NCBI RefSeq assembly: GCF_913062585.1
Contig: NZ_CAJXWX010000001.1
Span: 186,001 to 250,000 of the forward strand
DNA length: 64,000 bases
Direction: 5' to 3'
Source: an uncultured Sphingomonas sp.
GTDB lineage: Bacteria; Pseudomonadota; Alphaproteobacteria; Sphingomonadales; Sphingomonadaceae
Made by a program: the position numbers and the translations under genes. Below, one piece after another: positions 10,771 to 19,087 of the stretch (positions are counted from its first letter, which is position 1; the number at the start of each line of letters is the position of its first letter). Below the pieces are notes generated by a model that made no database searches, was not told the DNA's origin, and was given only the letters and a program-made list of their open reading frames with translations.

Positions 10771-10990
10771 TTCCCTCCCCCATCCCCTCCCGCTTGCGGG
10801 AGGGGCGTGCCAAGCGGCCGCCGATCAGCGCTGCTGAATGCGCTGCTAGATGCGATGATCATGTTGCTTATGTGGGACACTCGCCAAGCAACGCCCCCCT
10901 CCCGCAGGCGAGTTTCAGGTCGGTCATGCCCCCGGCATGACCTAAACGATGCGGGTCATCGTTTACCTGAAACTGGGATGGGGGAGGGAA
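10771..10990. repeat. 220-bp nested inverted-repeat (MITE-like or structured) element
   Basis: 16-bp perfect terminal inverted repeats TTCCCTCCCCCATCCC (10771-10786) / GGGATGGGGGAGGGAA (10975-10990); four internal stem-loops (see findings). Confidence 0.7.
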
Positions 10991-11056
10991 AGGGGGCTCA
11001 CCGAGACCACACCATCCCTACTGGCATCCCACGCCCCCAGCCCCTACATTCCCCCC

Positions 11057-11404
11057 ATGTCGTTCTTCGCCCGCTTCTCCCCCGTCCGCGCGATCCGCGA
11101 CCTGCGATTCTTCCTGGCGCAGCGCCGGCCCTATGAGCTGGTCTTCCTGATGATCGCGATGGGGATTACGGGCTTCTTCATCTACGCCTTTGCGCGCGAC
11201 GATTATGTGCCGGTGCCGTACAAGCCCAACATCATCTATGTCGAACAATGGCCTGCCGACCGCACCGATGCGCAAATCCGGGCGCAGCAGAAAATCGACT
11301 ATGTGAAGAAGAAGCAGGAACTGGCCGAGGAACAGGCGGCCAAGGATCAGCGCAAGGCCGAGTTCAAGAAGGTCGACGACGCGCTGACCAAGTGGGGCTT
11401 CTGA
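11057..11404 (+). CDS. Hypothetical single-TM protein immediately upstream of ribD
   Basis: MSFFARFSPVRAIRDLRFFLAQRRPYELVFLMIAMGITGFFIYAFARDDYVPVPYKPNIIYVEQWPADRTDAQIRAQQ...; start trimmed to ATG 11057; abuts ribD. Confidence 0.75.
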   Translation: MSFFARFSPVRAIRDLRFFLAQRRPYELVFLMIAMGITGFFIYAFARDDYVPVPYKPNIIYVEQWPADRTDAQIRAQQKIDYVKKKQELAEEQAAKDQRKAEFKKVDDALTKWGF

Positions 11405-11418
11405 CCGATCATCGCTGG

Positions 11419-12360
11419 ATGGGCGTGGCGCTGGCGCTGGCGGATCGCGGCGTCGGGCGGACCGCGCCCAATCCCAATGTCGGCTGCGTGCTGGTGCAGG
11501 GCGGCCGGGTCGTCGGCCGTGGCTGGACCCAGCCGGGCGGCCGTCCCCATGCCGAGGCGATGGCGCTGGCGGAAGCCGGCGAAAGATCGCGCGGCGCCAC
11601 CGCCTATGTCACGCTGGAGCCCTGTGCGCATGTCTCGACACGCGGCCCCGCCTGTACCGACCTGCTGATCGCCGCCGGCGTCGCGCGGATCGTGGCGGCG
11701 ATGGGCGACCCCGATCCGCGCACCGACGGCGCAGGCTTTGCCCGCGCCCGCGTTGCCGGAATCGCGGTGACGACGGGCGTGCGCGAGGACGAAGCGCGCG
11801 CGATGATCGCGGCTTTCCTGACCCGCCGGGCCAAGGCCCGCCCCTTCGTCACGCTGAAGCTCGCCACCTCGCTCGACGGCCGGATCGCGCGGCCCGATGG
11901 GGAGAGCCGCTGGATCACCGGGCCCGAGGCACGCGCGCATACCCATTTGGAGCGCAGCCGCCATGAGGCGATCCTGGTCGGGCGCGGCACGCTGGAGGCC
12001 GATTCGCCCCGGCTCGACGTGCGCCTGCCCGGTCTCGAGTCGCGCTCGCCGCGCCGCATCCTCCTGTCGCGCACGCCAGAGCCCGGCTGGGAGACGATCC
12101 CCTCTCCCGCCGCCATCGCCCAGCTGACGGGCGTCGACCGGCTGATGGTCGAGGGCGGCGCGCGAACCGCATCGACGTTCCTTGCCGCCGACCTGGTCGA
12201 CCGGCTGCTGCTCTACCGTGCGCCGATCCTGATCGGCGCGGGACGCGCGGCGCTGGGCGACATCGGGCTGGCCCGTCTGGCCGAGGCGCATGGCCGCTGG
12301 ACACTCACCGATTCGCGGATGCTTGGCAGCGACCGGTTGGAGGTCTACGAGCGCGACTGA
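11419..12360 (+). CDS. ribD: Bifunctional diaminohydroxyphosphoribosylaminopyrimidine deaminase / 5-amino-6-(5-phosphoribosylamino)uracil reductase
   Basis: [51 protein letters not shown] deaminase zinc motifs; start could be the upstream CTG at 11401. Confidence 0.93.
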   Translation: MGVALALADRGVGRTAPNPNVGCVLVQGGRVVGRGWTQPGGRPHAEAMALAEAGERSRGATAYVTLEPCAHVSTRGPACTDLLIAAGVARIVAAMGDPDPRTDGAGFARARVAGIAVTTGVREDEARAMIAAFLTRRAKARPFVTLKLATSLDGRIARPDGESRWITGPEARAHTHLERSRHEAILVGRGTLEADSPRLDVRLPGLESRSPRRILLSRTPEPGWETIPSPAAIAQLTGVDRLMVEGGARTASTFLAADLVDRLLLYRAPILIGAGRAALGDIGLARLAEAHGRWTLTDSRMLGSDRLEVYERD

Positions 12361-12361
12361 T

Positions 12362-12964
12362 ATGTTTACCGGGATCGTCACCGACATCGGCTCCGTCACC
12401 GCCGTGGAAACGCGCGGCGACACGCGAGTCGTCATCGCCACCGCCTATGATACGGCGACCATCGACCTGGGCGCGTCGATCGCCTGTTCGGGCGTCTGCC
12501 TGACCGTGGTCGAGAAAGGCCCCGGCTGGTTCGCGGTCGATGTCTCCGCCGAGACGATCGGACGGACCGCCGACCAGTGGACGCGCGGCCAGCGCCTGAA
12601 CCTGGAACGCGCGATGAAGCTGGGCGACGAGCTGGGCGGGCATATCGTCACCGGCCATGTCGACGGCGTCGGCACCGTCGTGTCGGTCGCGGAGGAAGGC
12701 GGATCGCACCGGGTCTTCGTGCGCGTTCCCGCCGATCTGGCCCCCTTCATGGCGACCAAGGGGTCGGTGACGGTCGACGGCGTCTCGCTGACCGTCAACA
12801 GCGTCGAGGATGGCGCTGACGGCACGGTCTTCGGCCTGAACATCATTCCCCACACCGCCGCCGTCACCACGTTGGGCGGCATCGCCAAGGGCCAGCGCGT
12901 CAATATCGAGATCGACGTGCTCGCCCGGTATCTGCAGCGCATGGAGCATTATCGTGGCCGCTAA
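12362..12964 (+). CDS. ribE: Riboflavin synthase alpha subunit
   Basis: [16 protein letters not shown]...[10 protein letters not shown]...[29 protein letters not shown]. Confidence 0.95.
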   Translation: MFTGIVTDIGSVTAVETRGDTRVVIATAYDTATIDLGASIACSGVCLTVVEKGPGWFAVDVSAETIGRTADQWTRGQRLNLERAMKLGDELGGHIVTGHVDGVGTVVSVAEEGGSHRVFVRVPADLAPFMATKGSVTVDGVSLTVNSVEDGADGTVFGLNIIPHTAAVTTLGGIAKGQRVNIEIDVLARYLQRMEHYRGR

Positions 12965-14105
12965 TCCCGACGCACTGGCCGGTCTGCGCCGCGGCTTTCT
13001 CTCCAGCCCCGAAGAGATCATCGACGAGGCGCGCAACGGTCGTATGTTCATCCTGGTCGATGACGAGGACCGGGAGAATGAGGGCGACCTCGTCATCCCC
13101 GCCCAGATGGCGACGCCGGAGAAGGTCAACTTCATGGCGCGGCACGGGCGCGGGCTGATCTGCCTCGCCATGACGCGCGAGCGGGTCGACACGCTCGGCC
13201 TGCCGCTGATGAGCCCGAAGAACGGGACGCGGCACGAGACGGCCTTCACCATCTCGATCGAGGCGCGCGAGGGCGTGACCACCGGCATCTCCGCCGCCGA
13301 TCGCGCGCGGACCATCGCGGTGGCGATCGACTCGAACCACGGTGCCGATGCGCTGGTGACGCCGGGCCATGTCTTCCCGCTGGTCGCACGCGACGGCGGT
13401 GTGCTGGTGCGGGCGGGCCATACCGAGGCGGCGGTCGATGTCGCGCGGCTGGCCGGCCTCAACCCCTCGGGCGTGATCTGCGAGATCATGAACGAGGACG
13501 GGACGATGGCGCGGATGGACGACCTGGTGTCGTTCGCGCAGTTGCACAACCTGAAGATCGGCACGATCCGCGACCTGATCGCCTATCGCCGCCGCTACGA
13601 CCATCTGGTCGAGTTGCAGTCCGAGGCCACGTTCGAGAGCGAATGGGGCGGCACCTGGACCGCGCGCGCCTATCGCAACAAGGCGACGGGCACCGAGCAG
13701 GTCGCCCTCGTCAAGGGCAAGCTGGACACCGCCCAGCCCGTGCTGGTGCGGATGCATGCGCTGTCGCCCTTTGCCGATGTGTTCGGCGAGGCGGGATCGC
13801 GCGGCGCGCTGCTCGCCAAGTCGATGCGGATGATCGCCGAAGAAGGCTCGGGCGTGATCGTCGTCATCAACCGCCCGCGCACCGACGCCTTCACCACCGC
13901 CGTCCGCCTGAAGGCGGGTGAGGAGGTGCAGATCGACATGGAGGAACTGCGCGACTATGGCGTCGGCGCGATGATCCTGGCCGAACTGGGCGTGCAGGAC
14001 ATGGTGCTGCTGACCAACACCCACCACACGCTGATCGGGCTCGACGGGTACGGCCTGTCGATCGTCGGCGAACGTCGCATCGAAAATTTTGAGGGAGACG
14101 CCTGA
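12954..14105 (+). CDS. ribB: 3,4-dihydroxy-2-butanone-4-phosphate synthase fused to a GTP-cyclohydrolase-II-like domain lacking the zinc cysteines (RibBX-type)
   Basis: [11 protein letters not shown] RibB motif, [17 protein letters not shown]-terminal domain reads [25 protein letters not shown] where active GCHII has a cysteine-rich zinc site. Confidence 0.9.
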   Translation: MAANPDALAGLRRGFLSSPEEIIDEARNGRMFILVDDEDRENEGDLVIPAQMATPEKVNFMARHGRGLICLAMTRERVDTLGLPLMSPKNGTRHETAFTISIEAREGVTTGISAADRARTIAVAIDSNHGADALVTPGHVFPLVARDGGVLVRAGHTEAAVDVARLAGLNPSGVICEIMNEDGTMARMDDLVSFAQLHNLKIGTIRDLIAYRRRYDHLVELQSEATFESEWGGTWTARAYRNKATGTEQVALVKGKLDTAQPVLVRMHALSPFADVFGEAGSRGALLAKSMRMIAEEGSGVIVVINRPRTDAFTTAVRLKAGEEVQIDMEELRDYGVGAMILAELGVQDMVLLTNTHHTLIGLDGYGLSIVGERRIENFEGDA

Positions 14106-14524
14106 TGGCGCATGTGTTGATCGTCGAGGCGCGCTTCTACGAGCATCTGAACGACCTGCTCCTGTCGGGCGCGCGCGCCGCGATCGAGGAGGCGGGCCAC
14201 AGCCATGAGACGATCACCGTCCCCGGCGCGCTGGAGATTCCCGGCGCGGTAGCGATGGCGGCCGATTCGGGGCGTTACGACGCCTTCGTAGCGATCGGCG
14301 TGGTGATCCGCGGCGAGACCTATCATTTCGAGATCGTGTCGAACGAGAGCGCGCGCGGGCTGATGGCGCTGACCATGGACGGGCTGCCCATCGGCAACGG
14401 CATCATCACCACCGAGAACGAGGCACAGGCCCTGACCCGCGCCAAGCCGGACGAGAAGAACAAGGGCGGCGAGGCGGCCAAGGCGGCGCTCGCCATGCTG
14501 GCGCTGAAGGGCCGGTTCGGGTGA
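14105..14524 (+). CDS. ribH: 6,7-dimethyl-8-ribityllumazine synthase
   Basis: 139 aa; [40 protein letters not shown]. Confidence 0.95.
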   Translation: MAHVLIVEARFYEHLNDLLLSGARAAIEEAGHSHETITVPGALEIPGAVAMAADSGRYDAFVAIGVVIRGETYHFEIVSNESARGLMALTMDGLPIGNGIITTENEAQALTRAKPDEKNKGGEAAKAALAMLALKGRFG

Positions 14525-15069
14525 CATCCCCCGTCCTCCAGACCGAGCGGTTGACCTTGCGGCTCCCCTCGGCGGAGGATTTCGAGGCGTGGGCGGCCTT
14601 CCATGCCGAGGAGGACACGATGCGCTTCCTGGGCGGTGTGCAGGCGCGCGGGGCGGCGTGGCGATCGCTATGCACCATGGTCGGCGCGTGGAGCGTGCGC
14701 GGTTTCGCCATGTTCTCGGTGATCGAGCGCGACACCGGCCGCTGGGTCGGGCGGATCGGACCCTGGCAGCCCGAGGGCTGGCCGGGCCGCGAGGTGGCCT
14801 GGGGCGTGGCGCGGGAGTTCGCCGGGCGCGGCTATGCCCATGAGGCCGCGGTCGCGGCGATCGACTATGCGGTCGACGTGCTGGGCTGGGACCATGTGAT
14901 CCATACCATCGACCCCGAAAATGCGGGTTCGATCCGGCTGGCGCAGCGGCTGGGCGCGGTGAACGAAGGGCCGGTCCGCCTACCCGCCCCGCTGGAGAGC
15001 TTCCGCGTCGACGCCTGGGGCCAGAGCGCCGACCAATGGCGCGCGCGGCGGGAATCCCTCCCCCAATGA
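14521..15069 (+). CDS. GNAT family N-acetyltransferase (RimJ/RimL type)
   Basis: [34 protein letters not shown]...[22 protein letters not shown]...[17 protein letters not shown]. Confidence 0.88.
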   Translation: MTSPVLQTERLTLRLPSAEDFEAWAAFHAEEDTMRFLGGVQARGAAWRSLCTMVGAWSVRGFAMFSVIERDTGRWVGRIGPWQPEGWPGREVAWGVAREFAGRGYAHEAAVAAIDYAVDVLGWDHVIHTIDPENAGSIRLAQRLGAVNEGPVRLPAPLESFRVDAWGQSADQWRARRESLPQ

Positions 15070-15506
15070 CCGACATGCCGCCCTCCCGCTTTCGCGTCGT
15101 CGAGCGGGGTCGGCGGCTGGTGGTGATCGACACCCAGGCGGGCAAGACCCTGCCGACGCCGCGTTCGGAGACGCCGCGCGCCCTATCGGACAAGGGCAAG
15201 CCGCGACTCTCGTTGCCCGCATTCCAGTTGCCCAAGACGCTGCGCTTCGACGGTGGTGGAAGCTGGGCCACCGACAGCTTCTATGACGCCAAGGGGCCGC
15301 GCACCCTGACGCTGGACGCGGGTGCGATGCAGAAACTGCGCCTGGCGGGCATCTGGCTGGTGGTGCTGATCGTGATCTGGGCAGTGGTCGGGGCGTTTCT
15401 ACCCATATTCTGGGCCACGCCGATGCTGCTTTTCAATTCCAAGGTGCGGGAGACGGTGCGGAATCAGGCAACTCTGTTCCTCGACGGGCTGGATTCGTCG
15501 GGATAG
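15066..15506 (+). CDS. Hypothetical membrane protein
   Basis: 146 aa from ATG 15066, overlapping the GNAT stop; C-terminal TM LAGIWLVVLIVIWAVVGAFLPIFW. Confidence 0.65.
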   Translation: MTDMPPSRFRVVERGRRLVVIDTQAGKTLPTPRSETPRALSDKGKPRLSLPAFQLPKTLRFDGGGSWATDSFYDAKGPRTLTLDAGAMQKLRLAGIWLVVLIVIWAVVGAFLPIFWATPMLLFNSKVRETVRNQATLFLDGLDSSG

Positions 15507-15516
15507 TCCCCGACCT

Positions 15517-15603
15517 CCGTTCAGGCTGAGCGAAGTCGAAGCGCACGGTTCGCACTGGCCGCGAGGGTTTCCCTTGGCCTTCGACTTCGCTCAGGCTGAA
15601 CGG
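15517..15603. repeat. REP-like inverted repeat family B, copy 1
   Basis: CCGTTCAGGCTGAGCGAAGTCGAAG ... CTTCGACTTCGCTCAGGCTGAACGG. Confidence 0.85.
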
Positions 15604-15784
15604 GGGTTTGGGCTCCAGCTCCGCATAAATACGCGCCACCCCGGCGGAGGCCGGGGTCCAGGTGCCATCCGGCGCGTGGCCTGGTACCGCCCGCGCCTTC
15701 GACATCGCTTTGCGACTGGCCCCCTGCCTTCGCCGGGGTGGTCCGTCATAGGGAAGGGACGGGGACATACCCCGCCCCCCATCA

Positions 15785-16879
15785 TCACGCCGCGCGGGCC
15801 TGTTCGGCGAGCGTCGGATAGTCGATATACCCCTCCGGCCCCTGGCTGTACCAGGTCTTCATGTCGCTCTCGTTCAGCGCCGCGCCGGTGCGCAGCCGTT
15901 CGGGCAGGTCGGGATTCGCCAGGAAGGTCCGGCCGAACGCGATGCCGTCCGCCACGCCCGAGTCGAGTGCCGCTTGCGCCTTTTCCCGGCTGTCGAAATC
16001 GCTGTTGAGGATCAGCGGCCCCTTGAACACCTCGCGGATCTGCGGCGACAGCTTGGGCACGTCGGTGCGGCCATAGGTGCCGTCCGGCCCGATCTCACGC
16101 AGTTCCAGGAACGCGATGCCCAGGTCCGACAGCATCTTGGCGGCGGGCACGAAGACCGAGGCGGGATCGCTGTCGTCGACGCCCTGGCTGTCGCCATTAG
16201 GCGAGAGGCGCACCGCCACCCGCTCCTTGCCCGCGACCGAAATCACCCGCTCGGCGATCTCGCGGAGCAGGCGGATACGGTTCTCCGGGCTGCCGCCATA
16301 TTCGTCCTCACGGTGGTTCGCCCCGTCGCGCAGGAATTCGTCGATCAGATAGCCGTTGGCCGCGTGGATCTGCACCCCGTCGAACCCGGCGGCCAACGCA
16401 TTGCGCGTCGCCAGTTCATAATCGTCGAGCAGGCGCGGGATTTCGGAGAGTTCCAGCGGGCGCGCCGTCTCGAAATCCTTTTTGCCCTCGAACGTATGCG
16501 CCTGCCCCTCGGTGCGGGTGGCGGAGGAGGACACCGGCTGCATCCCCGTGACCGAGCTGTGGACCTGGCGGCCCATATGCCAGAGCTGCGCGACGATCCG
16601 GCCGCCCGCCTTGTGCACGGCTTCCGTTACCGGCTTCCAGGCCGCGACCTGCTCGTCGGTCCACAGACCCGGCGCATAGGGCCAGCCCAGGCCTTCGCGG
16701 CTGATGCCGGTGGCTTCCGAGATGATCAGGCCCGCGCTGGCACGCTGGGCGTAATATTGCGCCATGATCGGCGTCGGCACCGCGTCGCGGGTGGCGCGGG
16801 CGCGGGTCAGCGGCGCCATCAGGATACGGTTGGGGGCGTGGATCGCGCCCAGGTCGATGGGGTCGAACAGAGTTGGCAT
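15785..16879 (-). CDS. Old-yellow-enzyme family alkene reductase (NemA-like)
   Basis: MPTLFDPIDLGAIHAPNRILMAPLTRARA...GFDGVQIHAANGYLIDEFLRDGANHREDEYGGSPENRIRLL. Confidence 0.92.
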   Translation of the reverse strand: MPTLFDPIDLGAIHAPNRILMAPLTRARATRDAVPTPIMAQYYAQRASAGLIISEATGISREGLGWPYAPGLWTDEQVAAWKPVTEAVHKAGGRIVAQLWHMGRQVHSSVTGMQPVSSSATRTEGQAHTFEGKKDFETARPLELSEIPRLLDDYELATRNALAAGFDGVQIHAANGYLIDEFLRDGANHREDEYGGSPENRIRLLREIAERVISVAGKERVAVRLSPNGDSQGVDDSDPASVFVPAAKMLSDLGIAFLELREIGPDGTYGRTDVPKLSPQIREVFKGPLILNSDFDSREKAQAALDSGVADGIAFGRTFLANPDLPERLRTGAALNESDMKTWYSQGPEGYIDYPTLAEQARAA

Positions 16880-16980
16880 CAAAATCAAATCCTTCAGCGG
16901 CCTTTCCGGCCTGGCGCAACGCAGATAGGGCGTTAAGGGAGCCCATGCCCGTGTCCACGCCCCCAAGAAAAACTGAACCG

Positions 16981-17916
16981 ATGCAAAGCGATCGTCTGTC
17001 GGTCCGGGGCGGACCGACCGGAACGCCGCCGCTGGCCTTCGCGGCGGTGATCCTGGCCAATGTCGCGCTGGCCTTCGGGCCATTGCTCGTGCGGATGGCC
17101 GATACCGGGCCGGTCGCCTCGGCCTTTTGGCGGATCACGCTGGCGGCCCCCGTGCTGGCGATCGTCGCGCTGATCGGTCCCGCGCGACCGCGTATGCCTG
17201 GCAAGGGGCAGGCGGGGCTGTGGATGCTGCTGCTGGTCGGCGGGGTCGCCTTTGCGGGCGATCTGGGCACCTGGCATATCGGTATCCGCCAGACGACGAT
17301 GGCCAACGCCACGCTGTTCGGCAATTCGGCGACCTTCATCTTCCCGCTCTATGGCTTTCTTGCCGCGCGCGCCTGGCCCTCGCGCAGCCAAGGAATCGCG
17401 CTGATCCTGGCGGCGCTGGGTGCGGGGCTGTTGATGGGGCGCAGCTATCAGGTCGATCCGCGTCATCTGGTCGGCGATCTGATGTGCGTCCTGGCGGGCG
17501 TGCTCTACGCACTCTACTTCATCCTGATGGCGCGGGTGCGGGAGCACATGCCGCCGGTCCCGGCGCTCGCCTGGTCGACCATGGCCAGCATCGTGCCGCT
17601 GTTCGTCTTCGCCATTCTGCTGGGCGAGCGGATATGGCCCGACCATTGGAGCGCGCTGATCCTGCTGGCGCTGGGGAGCCAGATCATCGGCCAGGGGTTG
17701 ATGATCTATGCGCTGGGGCTTTTGAGCCCGCTGGTCGTCGGCCTGGCCCTGCTGGTCCAGCCGATGGTGGCGACGGCGATCGGCTGGCTGGCCTATGGCG
17801 AGACGCTGGCGCTGCCCGATCTGGTGGGCGTCGCGATGGTGGCGGTCGCGCTGGTGCTGGTCCGGCACGGATCGTCCAAGGCGGTTGCCAAACCGGGCGC
17901 GTTGGACAACGAGTGA
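16981..17916 (+). CDS. DMT (EamA) family transporter
   Basis: Ten hydrophobic segments; two EamA-like halves; start at ATG 16981 chosen. Confidence 0.85.
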   Translation: MQSDRLSVRGGPTGTPPLAFAAVILANVALAFGPLLVRMADTGPVASAFWRITLAAPVLAIVALIGPARPRMPGKGQAGLWMLLLVGGVAFAGDLGTWHIGIRQTTMANATLFGNSATFIFPLYGFLAARAWPSRSQGIALILAALGAGLLMGRSYQVDPRHLVGDLMCVLAGVLYALYFILMARVREHMPPVPALAWSTMASIVPLFVFAILLGERIWPDHWSALILLALGSQIIGQGLMIYALGLLSPLVVGLALLVQPMVATAIGWLAYGETLALPDLVGVAMVAVALVLVRHGSSKAVAKPGALDNE

Positions 17917-17921
17917 AGCAT

Positions 17922-18596
17922 ATGACCGAGGCTGCCATGACCGATGTTCAGGACCTGACTCTCGACGAGGTACGCGCCCTTCTGGCCGAGGGGATCGCGT
18001 CCAACGCGGCCTTTGACGGCTGGGGCGACGAGGCGCGGGACATGGCGGCGGATGCGGCGGGCGTCGACCGCGACATCGCGCGGCTCGCGTTCAAGGACGG
18101 CACCGTGGCGATGATCGACGCTTGGTTCGCGTCGATCGACCAGGCGATGGTCGAGGCCGTCCCCGCCGAACAGGCCGCCGCGATGAAGATCCGCCAGCGC
18201 ATCACCGCGCTGGTCGAGGCGCGGCTGGCGGCGGTGGCCCCCAATCGCGAGGCGCTGCGCCGCGCGCTGACCATCCTAGCCATGCCGCAAAACGCCGCGA
18301 GCGGCGCGCGACTCGGCTGGCGGACGGTCGATACCATCTGGGCGCAGGCGGGCGATACCGCGACCGACTACAACCACTATACCAAGCGCGCGACGCTGTT
18401 CGCGGTCTATGCCTCGACCATCGCGGTGTTCCTGAACGACGAGAGCGAGGATCATGCCGATACCCGCGCCTTTCTGGCCCGCCGCATCGAGGGGATTATG
18501 CGGTTCGAAAAGTGGAAGGCGGGGATCGCCAAGCGGGGCGAGAATATGCCCAGCCTGTCGCGATTTATCGGGCGGTTGCGTTATCCGGCGGTGTGA
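17922..18596 (+). CDS. COQ9 family protein
   Basis: NAAFDGWGDEARDMAADAAGVDRDIARLAF...DTIWAQAGDTATDYNHYTKRATLFAVYASTIAVFLND. Confidence 0.88.
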   Translation: MTEAAMTDVQDLTLDEVRALLAEGIASNAAFDGWGDEARDMAADAAGVDRDIARLAFKDGTVAMIDAWFASIDQAMVEAVPAEQAAAMKIRQRITALVEARLAAVAPNREALRRALTILAMPQNAASGARLGWRTVDTIWAQAGDTATDYNHYTKRATLFAVYASTIAVFLNDESEDHADTRAFLARRIEGIMRFEKWKAGIAKRGENMPSLSRFIGRLRYPAV

Positions 18597-18625
18597 TTTG
18601 GGTTTGGGGTTGAAGGTTTCCCTTG

Positions 18626-18725
18626 GGCTTCGACTTCGCTCAGCCCGAACGGAGCGTAGGAATGGCTGAACGGGGTTGGGTATGGGTCTGGATACCATCC
18701 TCCGTTCAGGCTGAGCGAAGTCGAA
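18626..18725. repeat. REP-like inverted repeat family B, copy 2
   Basis: GCTTCGACTTCGCTCAGCCCGAACGG ... CCGTTCAGGCTGAGCGAAGTCGAA. Confidence 0.85.
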
Positions 18726-18783
18726 ACCCACGCCCTCACCCCGCCCCAATCCCCAAACCCGTCACCCATTTCACCAACAGGTA

Positions 18784-18796
18784 ATTGATAATCAAT
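18784..18796. promoter_or_regulatory. Fur-box-like palindrome upstream of feoA
   Basis: ATTGATAATCAAT perfect 13-bp palindrome with the TGATAATCA core of Fur boxes, 23 bp before feoA. Confidence 0.6.
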
Positions 18797-18819
18797 CGCA
18801 CGGGCGTTATGTATGTCCC

Positions 18820-19071
18820 ATGGCGATGCTCAGCAGTCTCGAAACCCTTCCCCGGCGGCAACCGGCGACCGTGGCCGCGATCGACTGGGCCCAGCTGGCG
18901 TTGCCCGAGGCGCGCCGTCTGCGCGAACTGGGCTTCGACGAAGGCGTGGGGGTCGAGGTGCTGCACCGCGCGACCCTGGGCAGCGGGCCGATCGCCTGCC
19001 GGATCGGTCGGATGACGGTAGCGCTGCGTCGCCGGGTCGCCGCCTCGATTCGCGTCGCGCCGGGCGCCTGA
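18820..19071 (+). CDS. feoA: Ferrous iron transport protein A
   Basis: 83 aa; RRLRELGFDEGVGVEVLHRATLGSGPIACRIGRMTVALRR; immediately upstream of feoB. Confidence 0.85.
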   Translation: MAMLSSLETLPRRQPATVAAIDWAQLALPEARRLRELGFDEGVGVEVLHRATLGSGPIACRIGRMTVALRRRVAASIRVAPGA

Positions 19072-19087
19072 AGCCGATCCGGATATA

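Noticed and set aside
10991-11056. Possible FMN riboswitch at the head of the rib operon
   Set aside because: No RFN element motifs or multi-stem junction of that type in the short leader; the structured DNA upstream (10771-10990) is a different architecture.
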